Notes: a model not told the origin generated them from the sequence alone. A stretch of 64,000 nt of DNA from Dactylorhiza incarnata (GCA_033032865.1 JAWHQI010000201.1:2543501-2607500); one strand, 5' to 3'; counted from the first letter of the stretch, positions 1 through 10,944 are shown. Numbers and translations are program-made.

Positions 1-406
1 TTAAATTTGCAAAATCAATCAAACCCTCTTTCCAATAAAATAATAGCGCATGCTTACAAAGTAGAAATAATCAACATGATCTGGAAAAATATGACCTTGA
101 TATTTTCTAAAAATATCATATACTATACGCGATAAGGTATACTTGCCCTTATCGAAAGAATAGGTTGGATAAATTAAACAAAAACTTGCAAAACTCTCTC
201 CTTTTTTATCAAATTAAAAGAATTCGGCACCGTCGCCGGGGCGTAATCGTCGATATTTCGAAAGAAGAAAAGACTGTTACTTCTATCTCTCGATAGGAAA
301 ATGGTTAGTTTCTCAAAGTAGGAGTACTCTTGAAACTTCTCAAAAGCGCCCGCCTAATTCTACCCTCACCTCGAAAGGTTTTGCAAAAGCTCTAATTTTA
401 ATTATC
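1..406 (+). repeat. Element A 5' LTR, 3'-terminal part
   Basis: This is the last 406 bases of the 5' LTR, ending in ATCA just before the PBS. It aligns end to end with 62439-62845, with scattered substitutions and single-base indels. The LTR start lies outside the window. Confidence 0.85.
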
Positions 407-413
407 AAGTTTT

Positions 414-431
414 TGGCGCCATTGTCGGGGA
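414..431 (+). other. Element A primer-binding site (tRNA-Asp type)
   Basis: TGGCGCCATTGTCGGGGA differs at two bases from the intact PBS of element F (14331-14348). It is the type complementary to the 3' end of plant tRNA-Asp and follows the LTR after a short spacer. It runs directly into the gag tail because the leader and most of gag are deleted. Confidence 0.8.
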
Positions 432-775
432 ATACGGAGCTGAACCCCCGCAAAAATGCCCATGCTATAACCCTTCGCAGCGGCAAGGAGGTCGTCTCCC
501 CATCGCGGGTTGAGCCTATGGTACATGTTTTGACTCCGACCCCTCCACCCTCTTCTTCGATTTCGATAGCTCAGGATTTTCCAACTGCGTCGAACGTTTC
601 GAGCCCGCAAATTCCTTTCCCGTCAAAAATTGTTAAAGAGAAGGAGGACAAACATTATCAAAAAAATTTGCGTATATTAAACAAATCCAAATTAACGTCC
701 CCTTCTGCGAGGCCCTCTCTCAGATGCCGAAATACCCGAAATACCTAAAAGAGCTACTTTCTAATAAAAAAGAAG
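416..775 (+). pseudogene. Element A gag C-terminal remnant
   Basis: The reading frame gives ...NTELNPRKNAHAITLRSGKE..., matching the C-terminal gag region of element F at about 15850-16210, including the proline/serine-rich stretch and the LSNKK end. Everything upstream in gag (matrix-like and capsid regions) is absent, because the PBS is fused straight to this segment. An open frame starts inside the PBS with the codons for MAPLSG, which is a by-product of the deletion. The frame is lost once near 700 and again at the oligo-A run near 770. There is no evidence that any protein is made. Confidence 0.75.
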
Positions 776-1480
776 CTCGAGGCTATTTCACGTATTTCCC
801 TTAATGCAGAAAGCTCGGCGGTCCTATGTTACAAATTGCAGCCAAAATTGAATGACCCAGGAAGGTTTTCCAACCCGTCCCTTTTCGACAATTTGTTAAT
901 AAAATGCGCCCTAGCGGACCTAGGAGCGAGCACTAATTTAATGCGCTTCTCCCTCTTTAAAAAACTTGATTTGGGTGTTCCTACCCCAACCAAATTGAGC
1001 ATCCAACTCACGGATCGCTCGATAAAGTATCCTATAAGGGTTGTGGAGGATGTACTGGTCAAGGTTGACATGTTTATCTTCCCAGTAGACTTTGTCATCC
1101 ACAACATCGAGGAGGATGCCGAGGTACCAATTATCCTCGGTCGCCCTTTCCTCGCGACCTCCTAAGCATTAATTGATGTAAGTAACGGTCGCCTCCTTCT
1201 TCGGGTCAAAGACGATGAAGTTACACTTCACATTAATCGCTCCATGCAAAACACTTTATCGAATGATGATTCCTATTTTAATTTGGAATCCGCATTTGAG
1301 GATGAGTATTCTTCTCTTTCTGAATTATTGTCATTAACGATAGACGATTCATATCTTGCAAATCTCCCTCCTTCAGACGAATTACCGCCAGATTCACCTA
1401 TCGAGCATTTCGATTCAAAAGATTTAAAAATCGCAATATCTTACGAAGACCCCCGGTCATAGAACTTAAGCAACTCCCCG
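776..1480 (+). pseudogene. Element A aspartic protease remnant
   Basis: The open stretch 836-1165 carries the Athila-type protease core: NDPGRF, then ALADLGAS with the catalytic Asp codon at 917-919, and ILGRPFLATS at its end. DLG replaces the DTG/DSG of most retroviral-type proteases; element F has the same DLG, so this is the family form rather than a lesion. A stop (TAA) directly follows LATS. The acidic linker towards RT continues at 1244-1462 and is also stop-terminated. In an active element this enzyme would cut the Gag-Pol precursor inside the particle. Confidence 0.75.
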
Positions 1481-1499
1481 ACCATTAAAAATACACTTT

Positions 1500-2960
1500 T
1501 CTCGTCAAAAATTCTAAGCTTCCCGTTATTATTTCTTCCACTTTAACCGATTCGGAAACCTTCGAATTGGTGGAAGTTTTGTCTAAGCATCGCCATGCAA
1601 TTGCATGGCAAATTTCTGATATAAGGGGGATAAACCCTTCTTTTTGCACGCACAAATTTTTTCTAGAATATTATTCCCACAAAACCATCCAGCCTCAGCG
1701 ACGACTTAACCAAAATATGTTGGATGTCGTTAAGGCTGAAGTAATAAAACTCCTGGATGCGGGGATTATCTACCCAATATCGGACAGTATGTGGGTAAGC
1801 TCCGTACAAGTCATGCCTAAGAAAGGAAGTTTAACGGTAGTGACTAATTAGAACACCGATCTGATCCAAAACCGTACTGTTACGGGTTGGCGGGTGTGCA
1901 TCGACTACCGAAAGTTAAATGATGACACCTGGAAGGACCACTTCCCGTTGCCGTTTATCGATCAAATTTTGGAGTGACTTTCAGGTCATCTATACTATTC
2001 TTTTCATGACGGTCTATCGGGATTTTTTCCAAATTCCTTTCTCCCCCGAAGACCGGGAGAAAACAACTTTTACGTGCCCCTTTGGCACCTTTGCGTATCA
2101 AAGGAGGTTGTTTGGCCTCTGTAATGCGCCAGCTACATTCCAATGATGTATGTTGGCCATCTTTAGCGAGCTCGTAGAAGACATTATGAAAGTTTTTATG
2201 GATGACTTCTTCGTATTTGGGAGCTCCTTTTCAAACTGCTTACGTAATCTAGATCGAGCCCTCCAAAGATGAGAAGACACGAAACTGGTTTTAAACTTGG
2301 AAAAGTGTAATTTTTTTGTCCGGGAGGGTTTAGTTCTCTACCAAAAGATTTTTGCTAAAGGGATGGAGGTCGATAAGGCCAAGGTCGAAATTATTGAAAA
2401 ATTCCCCGCACCTTCAATTATAAAATCAATTAGGATTTTTCTTGGCCAAGCGGGTTTTTACCGTCGGTGTATTCAAAAAATTTCCAAAATAATGAAACCT
2501 CTAACCCACCTCTTGGAGAAGGAATCTCTGTTTATTTTTGATAACGCGTTCGTAGAGGCGTTAATATTATAAAATAAAAACTTATCAATTCCCTTTTGTT
2601 TGAAATTATGTGCGACACGAGCGATATCATGGTGGGAGATATACAAGGCCAACATGTTAATAAATATTTTCATCCTATTTATTATGCTTTGCGCACGCTC
2701 ACATCCGCACAGGCTAACTACACTATGATTGAAAAGGAACTTTCGTGGTCGTCATCGCCTTCGATAAGTTTAGGACCTACGTTACGCTTTCTAAAACGAT
2801 CATTTTTACCGACCACTCCGCCATCAAGTATCTTTTGGATAAATAAGATGCCAAGCCTCACTTGCTTTGATGGATCCTCCTTCTAAAGGAATTTGATTTA
2901 GAGATTCGGGATAAGAAGGGGGCTGGAAATTTAGCCGCTGACCACCTCTCTCATTTAGAA
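1500..2960 (+). pseudogene. Element A reverse transcriptase and RNase H remnant
   Basis: RT motifs are recognisable in several frames: LDAGIIYPISDS (about 1755), CIDYRKLND (about 1900), a damaged first catalytic region reading FHDGLSG (about 2005), TFTCPFGTFAY (about 2070) and VFMDDF (about 2195) with both catalytic Asp residues. RNase H follows with FEIMCDTSD (about 2600) and further broken pieces to about 2950. There are at least five in-frame stops and several frameshifts (for example near 1850, 1975, 2145, 2270 and 2570). The order and spacing match F at 17156-18430. It is non-functional. Confidence 0.75.
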
Positions 2961-4341
2961 TGCCTTGTCGTAGAAGCGCTCAATGAGCCCGCCAATCTGA
3001 TAGATTTCCCGAGGAGCGCCTCTTAATTATTACAAATTTAAACAAAATTTCTCTTATCCCTTGGTTCATAGATTGCGCCAACTATCTTGTTGTGCGTGTC
3101 CTTCCAAAAGGATTTTCGAAATAGCAAAAGAAGAAATTCTATTCTGTTTTGAAAATTTACTTTTGGGAGGACCCTTTTCTCTTTCACGTCTGCGTGGACC
3201 AAGTGGTATGGAGACGAGTTTCGAGCGAGTAGGGTGCGCAAATATTGAGGCACTCCCACGAGGGGATGGCCGGGAGCATTATCAAGCTAGCAGGACAACT
3301 CGGAAAGAGCTAGAGGCGGGCTTTTATTATTCCACCATCTTTAAGGATGCTTACAATTTTGTGAGTCAATGCGATAGCTGCCAGCGGTCGGGTAACATCT
3401 CTTATCGCGATGAGATGTCCCAAAATTTTTATTTAGAATTCTAGATCGTCGATCTATGGGGCATAGACTTCATAGGACCCTACCTCCTTCATCTAATAAT
3501 GGATATATTCTAGTTGCGGTCGACTATGCATCCAGGTGGGAGGAAGTGCAAGCTCTCCACGCCAACGATGCGAGAGTCGTCATCAAATTTCTAAAAAAAT
3601 TATTTTCTCGCTCCAGTACGTCTCGCGCGATAGTGAGTGATAGGGGCACGCACTTCTACAATGCTCAATTTATAAAAACTTCATCTAAATTTGGCATCAC
3701 GCATGAGCTCGCAACCACCTATCAACCCCAAACAATCGGCCAAGTAAAGGTAGTAAATCGAGAGATCAAGCTAATTTTATAAAAAACCGTTTCGACAAAT
3801 AGGAAATATTGGTCAATAAAACTCGACGACGCACTGTGGGCGTGTCGTACGACATACAAGACCGCCATCGATTGTTCGCCCAATCGATTAGTCTACGGCA
3901 AGGCGTGCCATTTGCCCATAGAGTTAGAGCACCGCTCCTTTTGGGTTCTAAAATTTTTAAACCTCGATCTGAACTTAGCCTCTGAGAGTAGAAAATTTCA
4001 AATAAACGAACTCGATCAATGGTGTGCAAACTCATACGAGAGTAATAATTTTTTTAAGGAGCATTCTAAGTTCTACCATGATCGAAAAATTAAATTTCCA
4101 AAATCATTTGCGGCGGGCAATCTTGTCCTATTATTTAATTCACACGTTCGCCTTTTTCTGGGTAAGCTAAAATCCCGATGATCCAGCCCCTTTGAAGTCA
4201 AAGAGGTTTGGCCATATGGGACAGTTATTATCTCCCACCCAGAAAAAAGCCAGTTTAAAGTCAACCGTCACCGTTTAAAACTCTATATTGTGGGCGATCC
4301 AGTGGATGACAAACTCGATTATATACCCCTCCCACACTTCT
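2961..4341 (+). pseudogene. Element A integrase remnant
   Basis: The zinc-binding N-terminus is visible as ...[33 protein letters not shown]... (about 3290-3400), the core as GIDFIGP-like (about 3460), IVSDRGTHF (about 3630) and a QPQTIGQVKVVNRE segment (about 3725-3765), and the C-terminal region as LFLGKLKSR (about 4155). The first Asp region is frameshifted near 3470, and stops interrupt at about 3443, 3781 and 4181. The pol frame ends near 4341. The domain order matches F at 18560-19812. Confidence 0.72.
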
Positions 4342-5226
4342 AAAAAATCTAAACGTCAAAATAGTCAAGCTACGTGACGCTAAACAACCCTTTCTTTTTT
4401 GCCACTTCTTACTTCAATTACAACATTGGGAACAATGTAGGGTTTTATGTATAAGGGTATCTTTTTGCGTTCTTCAAATAATTTTGAAAATAAAAAAAAA
4501 TTCTAAAAAACCCTAAAATCCAAAAAATTTATATTTTGTAAATAAATAACTTAGAAAATCCTAAGGAAATTCTAAAAAACCACAAAATGAAAAAAATTAT
4601 TTTAGTTTGTACATAAATACCTTTGAAAGCCCAAATTTTTTTTAAAACCCCAAAACCCAAATTGTTTTACACAAAAACTTAAAAAATTATTAAAAACCGC
4701 AAAATCCAAAAAAAAAATAATATAGTTTATTTCATAACACAAAACTTTAGAAAATCAAAAAAAATTCTAAAAACCTAAAATTCTCAAAATATAGTTATTT
4801 AGTAGTACTTAAACATAGAAAAAACAAAAAAAAATTATTATTACAAAACCCAAAAAAACACAAGTTCATTTCATTATAGAAAAACCAAAAATATAATAAA
4901 ACCCTACTTTGTTTTTTATTCTAAAATCTCTTAGTTTCGAGAGTACCTATTTGCGGATTTTCATAATTCCTAGTTTGTTAGTCATTTGTTTATCTAAGAT
5001 TGATAGATTTAAACGTCTGGGGTTAAGTTTTAAAGTATATCTTGTGTTTTGAATTTAAATAGAGGATTTAATTTCATACACTACTTCTAATTTATCTAAA
5101 AAAGAGACATATGTATTATGTTAGCAAAACAACCATAGACCTCAATTATCTTTAATTTAAGCCTTTAGAAATTCAGCAATGTTCAAACTACTAAGGTTGC
5201 TCTCAAAACTTTTTTATTATACTCTA
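4342..5226 (+). other. Element A 3' non-coding region, left part
   Basis: This is very AT-rich with many oligo-A runs and no credible reading frame. The stretch near 4425 (TTGGGAACAATGTAGGG) aligns with TTGGGGACAATG at about 20050 in element F, confirming it is the Athila 3' untranslated region rather than host DNA. It is interrupted at 5232 by composite C and resumes at 50956. Confidence 0.7.
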
Positions 5227-5231
5227 GAATC
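5227..5231. repeat. Target-site duplication GAATC, left copy (composite C)
   Basis: GAATC directly precedes LTR-a and recurs at 50951-50955 directly after LTR-c. The pair brackets the whole C array, so the array descends from a single integration. Confidence 0.85.
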
Positions 5232-5458
5232 TGTTGTTAATGGAACGTTCACCTAGAGGGGGGGGGGGGGTGTTAGGTGATCTGGGTTCTTTTCGAAATA
5301 TTAGCGCGAGTTATGAATATTCAACCGTAGTACAAAAGTATCGCACAAATAAATCACAGCAGACGACATAAGATCAATAAAGGTCCTCAAAATCGGGTGT
5401 CTTGAGTAGCCCTCTGTCCCTTTGCACCTACCTAGCAGTGTGCTAGGTTCGGCAAACT

Positions 5459-5835
5459 CAGCCAAAACTTCACGCCCTCAAGCCTCACAACACGGACCCG
5501 CAAGTCCTACAGCCTAAGCCCGCAAGCCCCTACTGCACCCGATCCCGCAAGCTCGACAATCAGGCCCTCAAGCCCTACCTAGCTCAGACCCGCAAGTCTA
5601 ACCTCTGCCCTGGCCCACAAGCCTCACAGGTCTCAATCCCTCAAGCTTGACGATATCGGACCCGCAAGTCCACTGCCCTTGCCCTCAAGCCTCACATCTC
5701 TCCAGCCCTCAAGGTAGAGAATATTGGACCCGCAAGTCCACTGCCCTGGCCCTCAAGCCTCATAGCTCTCCAGCCCTCAAGCTAGACACTTAGATTTAAA
5801 ACAAGATCTTACATGTTTGGCCCGCAAGCCTTACA
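5459..5835 (-). repeat. Degenerate tandem repeats (CCCGCAAG / CCCTCAAG) in LTR-a
   Basis: A short motif of the form CC(C/T)(G/T)CAAG recurs about every 15-25 bases, some fifteen to twenty times. Near the end a longer unit of about 65 bp, covering GGACCCGCAAGTCCACTGCC to the next GGACCCGCAAG, is present twice. The same block is present in LTR-b (about 36935-37290) and LTR-c (about 49320-49680). Confidence 0.75.
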
Positions 5836-6714
5836 AGAAATTACAGTGATGAGAACTATTTCTTCTGCCTGATGATGATTGGCATTTTAAGGTTGAAGAA
5901 GATGTTTCTGATTCAGATCTTGAAAGCACAGTTCTTCTTCAATCTCTCTTCTTATCCTGATGAGGAACAGCTTCTTATCAATCAATGGAGATGACCGATT
6001 CTTCTGAGAATGCTTGATTCTTGTTCTCTACTAGTTCTTCTTCTTTTCCGCAGAATGTACTGTTGTAGTGAGAAGCAACGACGGGATTCTTTCTGATTGA
6101 TTTTTTGCATTAGGGCAACCTCTTATCTCTTTAATAAGACTGCGAGGCTTCTAACGGTCTTCTGAAGAAGTTCCTTAAGTGTCAGACACTCCATACCTTA
6201 AGAGCACGCGCTGATTGGACAATCAGGCGGTAGCATTAGTTGCTGGCAGCGCGTCCACAACATTTGAATTCCGCCTCGACGATATTTCCAGCTTTATGCC
6301 GATACTGACATCATTACGACGATATAGATAATATCTCGATGATAGGACTTTGTCGATGCCTTAGGCCTTGGTAGATCTTCAAGTCTTCTAGCTTCTGCCT
6401 CTGACATTGATATCTCGACGATATGAAATATTCTGGCGTTTCTGTATATACGACGATATGCTATCTCTAACTGTGTCATCATGATCTTCTTCCTTGTTGT
6501 CTGTCGTCGTAATCACTTTGTTCTTTTGACGACATGAGCGATATCTTGTCGACAGATTATGCTTTAGCAACTGCTTGTCTTGAGCTGTCCTTCTTCAGTC
6601 TTCTCGACGTCATGCCTTCTTTATGATGATATCTGTTCTTCTCGACGACAAGGCTACTTTGTTGATGTCGACGATACTGCATCTTCTCGACGACATTCCT
6701 TCCTTTAATATCTT

Positions 6715-6960
6715 CATGTCTTCTCTGTGTTTGACGAACTTCATTCTGCGTTTGACGAACAACATTCTGCATTTGACGAACTTCACTGTCCCGTCTCTGC
6801 GTTCGACAAACTTTAATCATCGTTTGACGAATAGCATTCTGCGTTCGACGAACTCGCCAAGTCATAGCGTTTGCTTCTGTCCTGTCTTTGCGCTCGATGA
6901 ACATCGTTATTCGTTCGATGAACTTCATTCTTCGTTCGACGAACTTGCCAAGTCCCAGCG
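6715..6960. promoter_or_regulatory. TTCGACGAA palindrome cluster in LTR-a
   Basis: At least nine copies or variants of GTTCGACGAAC-like sequence occur, separated by about 20-30 bases. The full form GTTCG-N-CGAAC is an odd-length palindrome. LTR-b has fewer copies and LTR-c an intermediate number. Clustered LTR palindromes are known in Sireviruses and are thought to be cis-regulatory; that role is inferred here. Confidence 0.6.
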
Positions 6961-7120
6961 TTTGCTTTGCTCATCATCATGACGACAAGCATACTTTGTC
7001 GACATCATCTCCTATAAATTCCTGAGATTATGAGCTAGAGAAGTGATCAAATACAAAGTGAAGTTTTCTTGACTTGGTGACTTCTTCAAATCAAGAATCA
7101 TGTGGGCAAGATTCCCAACA

Positions 7121-7574
7121 ATCTCCCCCTATTTGAAGAAGTCAGAATCTCAATTCAAGACTACTTTCACTTGACAATAAATGTTATAATCTTAAATGGA
7201 AGGCATGAGCATTGAAGATTGTACTTATCTTTTGCTGAACTTATGAGTACATCAAGCTTGTAGCTCCCCCTTGATTTGATGTCTCTTCTTTTGTGGCTCC
7301 CCCTACTCCGTTGCTCTTTGCTCCCCCTATCTTTGAGGTCTTCTTGAGCATCTTTTCTTGAACATATTGATGCCATTTCTCCCCCTTTCTGACTTCTTTC
7401 CTGCAGCTCTCCTTTAGGTAGACAATAGTCCAAGCTCCCCCTTGCTCAGTCATAGTTCATCCAAATCTTGAGAGATTTTCTAACCAATCATCTAGAAAGG
7501 GATTAGTGAAGAATAAGTTAAGGATTACTCTAAGTTTAACATCCCCAATTGGAATTTGAAGAAGTTAAACTTAG
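7121..7574 (-). other. C1 3' non-coding region with multiple PPT-like motifs
   Basis: The PPT (minus strand AAATAGGGGGAGAT) abuts LTR-a. Further GGGGGAG copies lie near 7263, 7297, 7321, 7381 and 7435, giving six in about 320 bp. Such multiplied PPTs are a described Sirevirus hallmark. There is no reading frame of note. Confidence 0.75.
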
Positions 7575-9691
7575 CTTCATTTAGGGGCTTTGTAAATATA
7601 TCAGCCACTTGTTTGTCTGTTGGACAAACTCAAGGGTGATGTCTTCATTTTCCACATTCTCCTTGATGAAGTGATACCTAATCTCTATATGCTTTGTCCC
7701 GCTGTGAGAGAAAGGGTTCTTAGCAATTGAGATTGCACTTGAAGAGTCACAAAACAGGGGTGTTTTGGTCATCTTTAGATTGTAGTCTTCAAGTTGATGC
7801 TGAATCCAAAGCAGTTGGGCACATCAACTCCCAGCAGAGATATACTTTGATTCTGCTGTGAGATTTCCGCACTGGTCTGCTTCTTACTTCTCCAAGAGAT
7901 CAGTCTTCCACCAAGGAAATGACATGTCCCTGATGTACTCTTCCAATCTTCCTTGAACCCTGCATAATCTGCATCTGAGTAGCCAGTCAGTTCACATCCA
8001 TTGTTCCTAGGGTACCATAGGCCAAGATTTGATGTACCCTTTAGGTATCTTAAGATTCTCATGACAGAGACATGATGAGATTCCTTAGGATTCACCTGAT
8101 ATCTAGCACAGACACATGTAGCAAACATTATGTCAGGCCTACTTGCAGTTAGATAAAGCAAAGATCCAATCATGCATCTCTACTTGGTTTTATCAAAGGG
8201 TATGCCCTATTCATCCTTGTCCAGAGACACATTGGTTCCCATTGGAGTCTTCATTGAAGAAGCACTCTCCAATCCAAATTTCTTGACTAGCTCCCTAGTG
8301 GATTTGTGGGAGATGAAAATACCATCTTTAGATTGTTTCACTTGGAGACCTAGGAAGAATTTGAGATCACCCATACTGCTCATCTCAAACATTCCCTGCA
8401 TCAATTTGGCAAACTTTTTGCAGAGATTGTTATCTGTAGAGCCAAAGATGATGTCTTCCACATAGATCTGCACTGGCAAGATCTTGACCTTTACTTCCCT
8501 TAGGAATAATGTCTTATCAATCTTTCCCCTTGAGAATTTGTTCTCAATTAGAAAGCTTGACAGAGTCTCATACTAGGCAATATGTGCCAATTTTAAGCCA
8601 TAAAGTACTTTTCTAAGAAAGTAAGCATAATCAGGGTGAGTAGGGTCTACAAAACCTGAGGGATGCTCTACATATACCTCCTCTTTGAGGTCACCATTTA
8701 GGAAGGCTGACTTCACATCCATCTGGTAGACCTTGAAACCTTGGTAGGCTGCATAGGCCAGAAACAGTCTTATTGCTTCCAGTCTGGCTACTGGAGCAAA
8801 TATCTGATCAAAATCTATCCCTTCCTCTTGTCTGTAGACTTTTGCCACTAACCTTGCTTTATTCTTGGTGATGTTTCCATTTTCATCCAATTTGTTTCTG
8901 TATATCCATTTAGTTCCTATGATGTTCTGTCCTTAGGGTCTTGGAACCAGTTTCCAAACTTTGCATCTCTTAAATTGGTTCAGTTCCTCCTGCATTGCTG
9001 CAATCCAAAATGGATCCTTATTTGCTTCCTCAAATTTCTTTGGTTCAATTTGATAGAGAAAACTCAGGTACAATGCTTCATTTGCAGCTCTACTCCTTGT
9101 CAGCACACCTTGGTTGATAGCTCCTATAATTTTCTCCTGAGGATGATCTCTTACTTGTCTCAAGGTGGCTGGCAGTGTTTTGGGGATTTCTTCAGTTGCA
9201 GGTCTTTCAGGTTGCACTTCTTCTGCTGTTTCTGTGTCTTCCACATCATCTGTTTCAAGCTCAACATCTATTGATTGATCTTTACTTTTAGCTGAGGTTC
9301 CATCTTGGTCATCAATGCATAATTTTTCCATCTTCTCATCAGTACCTGCATTCACTAGAGAACAAGACCAGCCTTTGTGAATGAGGTTGGTCTCATCAAA
9401 TATAACATGTACAAATTCTTCCACTGTTTGGGTATTGATGTTGTACACTCTATAGGCCTTGCTTTGAGAGTTGTAGCCAACAAAAATACCCTCACTGTTT
9501 TTCTCAGCAAACTTGGTTAGTTTGGATTTCCCATTATTAAGGACATAGCATTTACTACCAAAGATCCTAAAGTAGGATAGGGCTGGTTTTCTTCTCTTCA
9601 TTAACTCATAGGTAGTTTTCTTGTTGTCTTCGATGATTGACAGCCTCTGCCTAGAAGTATTCTGGTAGAGAGGAGTCACTTAGCATTGTCC
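7575..9691 (-). pseudogene. C1 pol, 3' part: integrase C-terminus, reverse transcriptase, RNase H
   Basis: Reading downward from 9679: integrase end and linker ([31 protein letters not shown]), then RT with [45 protein letters not shown] and IYVEDIIFGS, then RNase H with SDADYAG, the CDSSSAISIAKNP segment and SGTKHIEIRYHF. The RT catalytic box reads YVED instead of YVDD, as it also does in C2. There is a CAA-to-TAA stop near 8933, a stop near 8573 and a frame break before the terminal ADIFTKP region (shared with C2). About 30 bp present in C2 near 41020 are missing near 9645. Non-functional. Confidence 0.85.
9687..9691. repeat. Target-site duplication TGTCC, left copy (element B)
   Basis: TGTCC precedes the B 5' LTR and recurs at 28715-28719 after its 3' LTR. 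The uninterrupted site, with one TGTCC, survives in C2 at about 41096-41100, which proves the duplication. Confidence 0.95.
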
Positions 9692-9839
9692 TGTTGGACA
9701 TGTGTGTCACATCCCTTTGTTTGAGAATAACAAATCCCATATTGTATTTGATATTGCTTGTAGTGTGTTTATAGTGTGCAGGAACTATAGGTGCAATACT
9801 CCACAGGTATAAAGCAGCTTGGAACAATCTTTTGAAAGG

Positions 9840-10175
9840 ATCAGCACTAACGCCAGCTCTATCGCTAACGCTAGCACTAACGCCAGCGCTATCGCTAACG
9901 CCAGGCGCTAGCTCAGTTGGTTCCATCTCAGCGGTTTCATCTCAGCTTCCGTCTCAGTGGTTTCCTTAGAGCTACCGCCAGCGCTAGCGCTACTGCCTGG
10001 CGCTATCTCGAGTTCGTACACAGCGCCACGCAGTCGACGGTTCCGCAACCACTCAACACGACTGCTACAGCCAGCGCTATCAGCTACCGCAGGCGCTATC
10101 TCAAGTTCGTGCCTAGAGCCACGCAGCCGACGGTTCCGCAACCGCTCAACACGACCGCTACCGTAGGCGCTAGCA
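9840..10175. promoter_or_regulatory. CGCTAGCG-type motif cluster upstream of the B TATA box
   Basis: Repeated GCGCTA(G/T)C(G/T)CT-like motifs and their inverted forms fill this stretch, ending a few bases before the TATA box. The palindromic core GCTAGC / CGCTAGCG recurs in gag and in the 3' non-coding region of the same element and in element E. Confidence 0.6.
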
Positions 10176-10182
10176 TTAAGAT

Positions 10183-10190
10183 CTATAAAA
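10183..10190 (+). promoter_or_regulatory. TATA box of element B 5' LTR
   Basis: CTATAAAA about 490 bp into the LTR, downstream of the CGCTAGCG cluster. The same box is at 27966-27973 in the 3' LTR. Transcription would start roughly 30 bp downstream. Confidence 0.65.
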
Positions 10191-10944
10191 CGATGTGTTC
10201 TCTCTCATTTTTTGTTAGAACTTCTAGAGACATTAGTTGTGCCCAAACTCTCATGCTGCTACTCTGCCGAAACATCATCTCCCACTCAAAGACAAAGAAG
10301 AAATTCTGGAGAAGGAAGCCATCACGCTGCATCCGAAGAACGATCGCTTCGACCTCGCTTGTGCTTCAGCGATCCTTCATCCTCATCTCCAGAAATCTCA
10401 AGTGGGAGTTTGCTTGTTATATACTTCACTTCTTTATTTGTATCTTGTAGTGAAATCGCCTTGTTTTTGGCGACTAGGTCCTTGCGCGGCTTAGGGGGAA
10501 TTCGCCGCGTGAGTTGGCGACTAGGTCTAGGGGATTAGATCTAGGGGGTGCTCGAGGCCATATCCGAGTTTGGGTTGGCTAGAGCGGCTTGAGGTTTTAT
10601 CCGGGGAAGGATAGGCTAAAGCCAACCGGTTTGTGGGGATACAAGTCGGTATACAAAAGGAATAGAATTTCACTTTTGTACGCCTCTAATTTCTAGCGAT
10701 ATTGAAATCAAATTTTGTAAACACCCTTTTTTATATAATGCAATCATGATTATATTTGTGTTTATTTGATTTCTCTCAATTGGCGTAAAATTTCATTATT
10801 GCAAAATTGTTATTACTAATTGTCATCTTATTTCCTATTAATCAAAAACAACTTAGTAATTATCCTAAAAATTATAAAAAGAATTTTATTCCGTTATTCA
10901 CCCCCCCCCCCCCCCCCTCTAAGGGCGCCGTAAGATCCAACAAG

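Larger units (their letters stand above)
5232..7120 (-). repeat. LTR-a of composite C (3' LTR of C1)
   Basis: 1889 bp, bounded by GAATC on one side and the PPT on the other. It contains a 13-G run near one end, a CAAG-rich tandem repeat block, CGACGATAT motifs (about 6275-6490) and a cluster of TTCGACGAA palindromes (6725-6955). It is homologous along its length to LTR-b and LTR-c, differing mainly in palindrome copy number. Confidence 0.9.
9692..10942 (+). repeat. Element B 5' LTR
   Basis: 1251 bp, TG...CA ends. It holds many CGCTAGCG / CGCTATCG / AACGCCAGCGCTA motifs (9840-10175), a TATA box (10183-10190) and a run of 17 C just before the 3' end. The 3' LTR has only 6 C there and four copies of a 19-bp unit that the 5' LTR lacks. 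Confidence 0.93.

Noticed and set aside
10212..10538. Open frames of about 100 codons in the B LTRs (also 28022-28321)
   Set aside because: They run through the LTR leader, are shifted between the two LTRs, and have repeat-driven composition.
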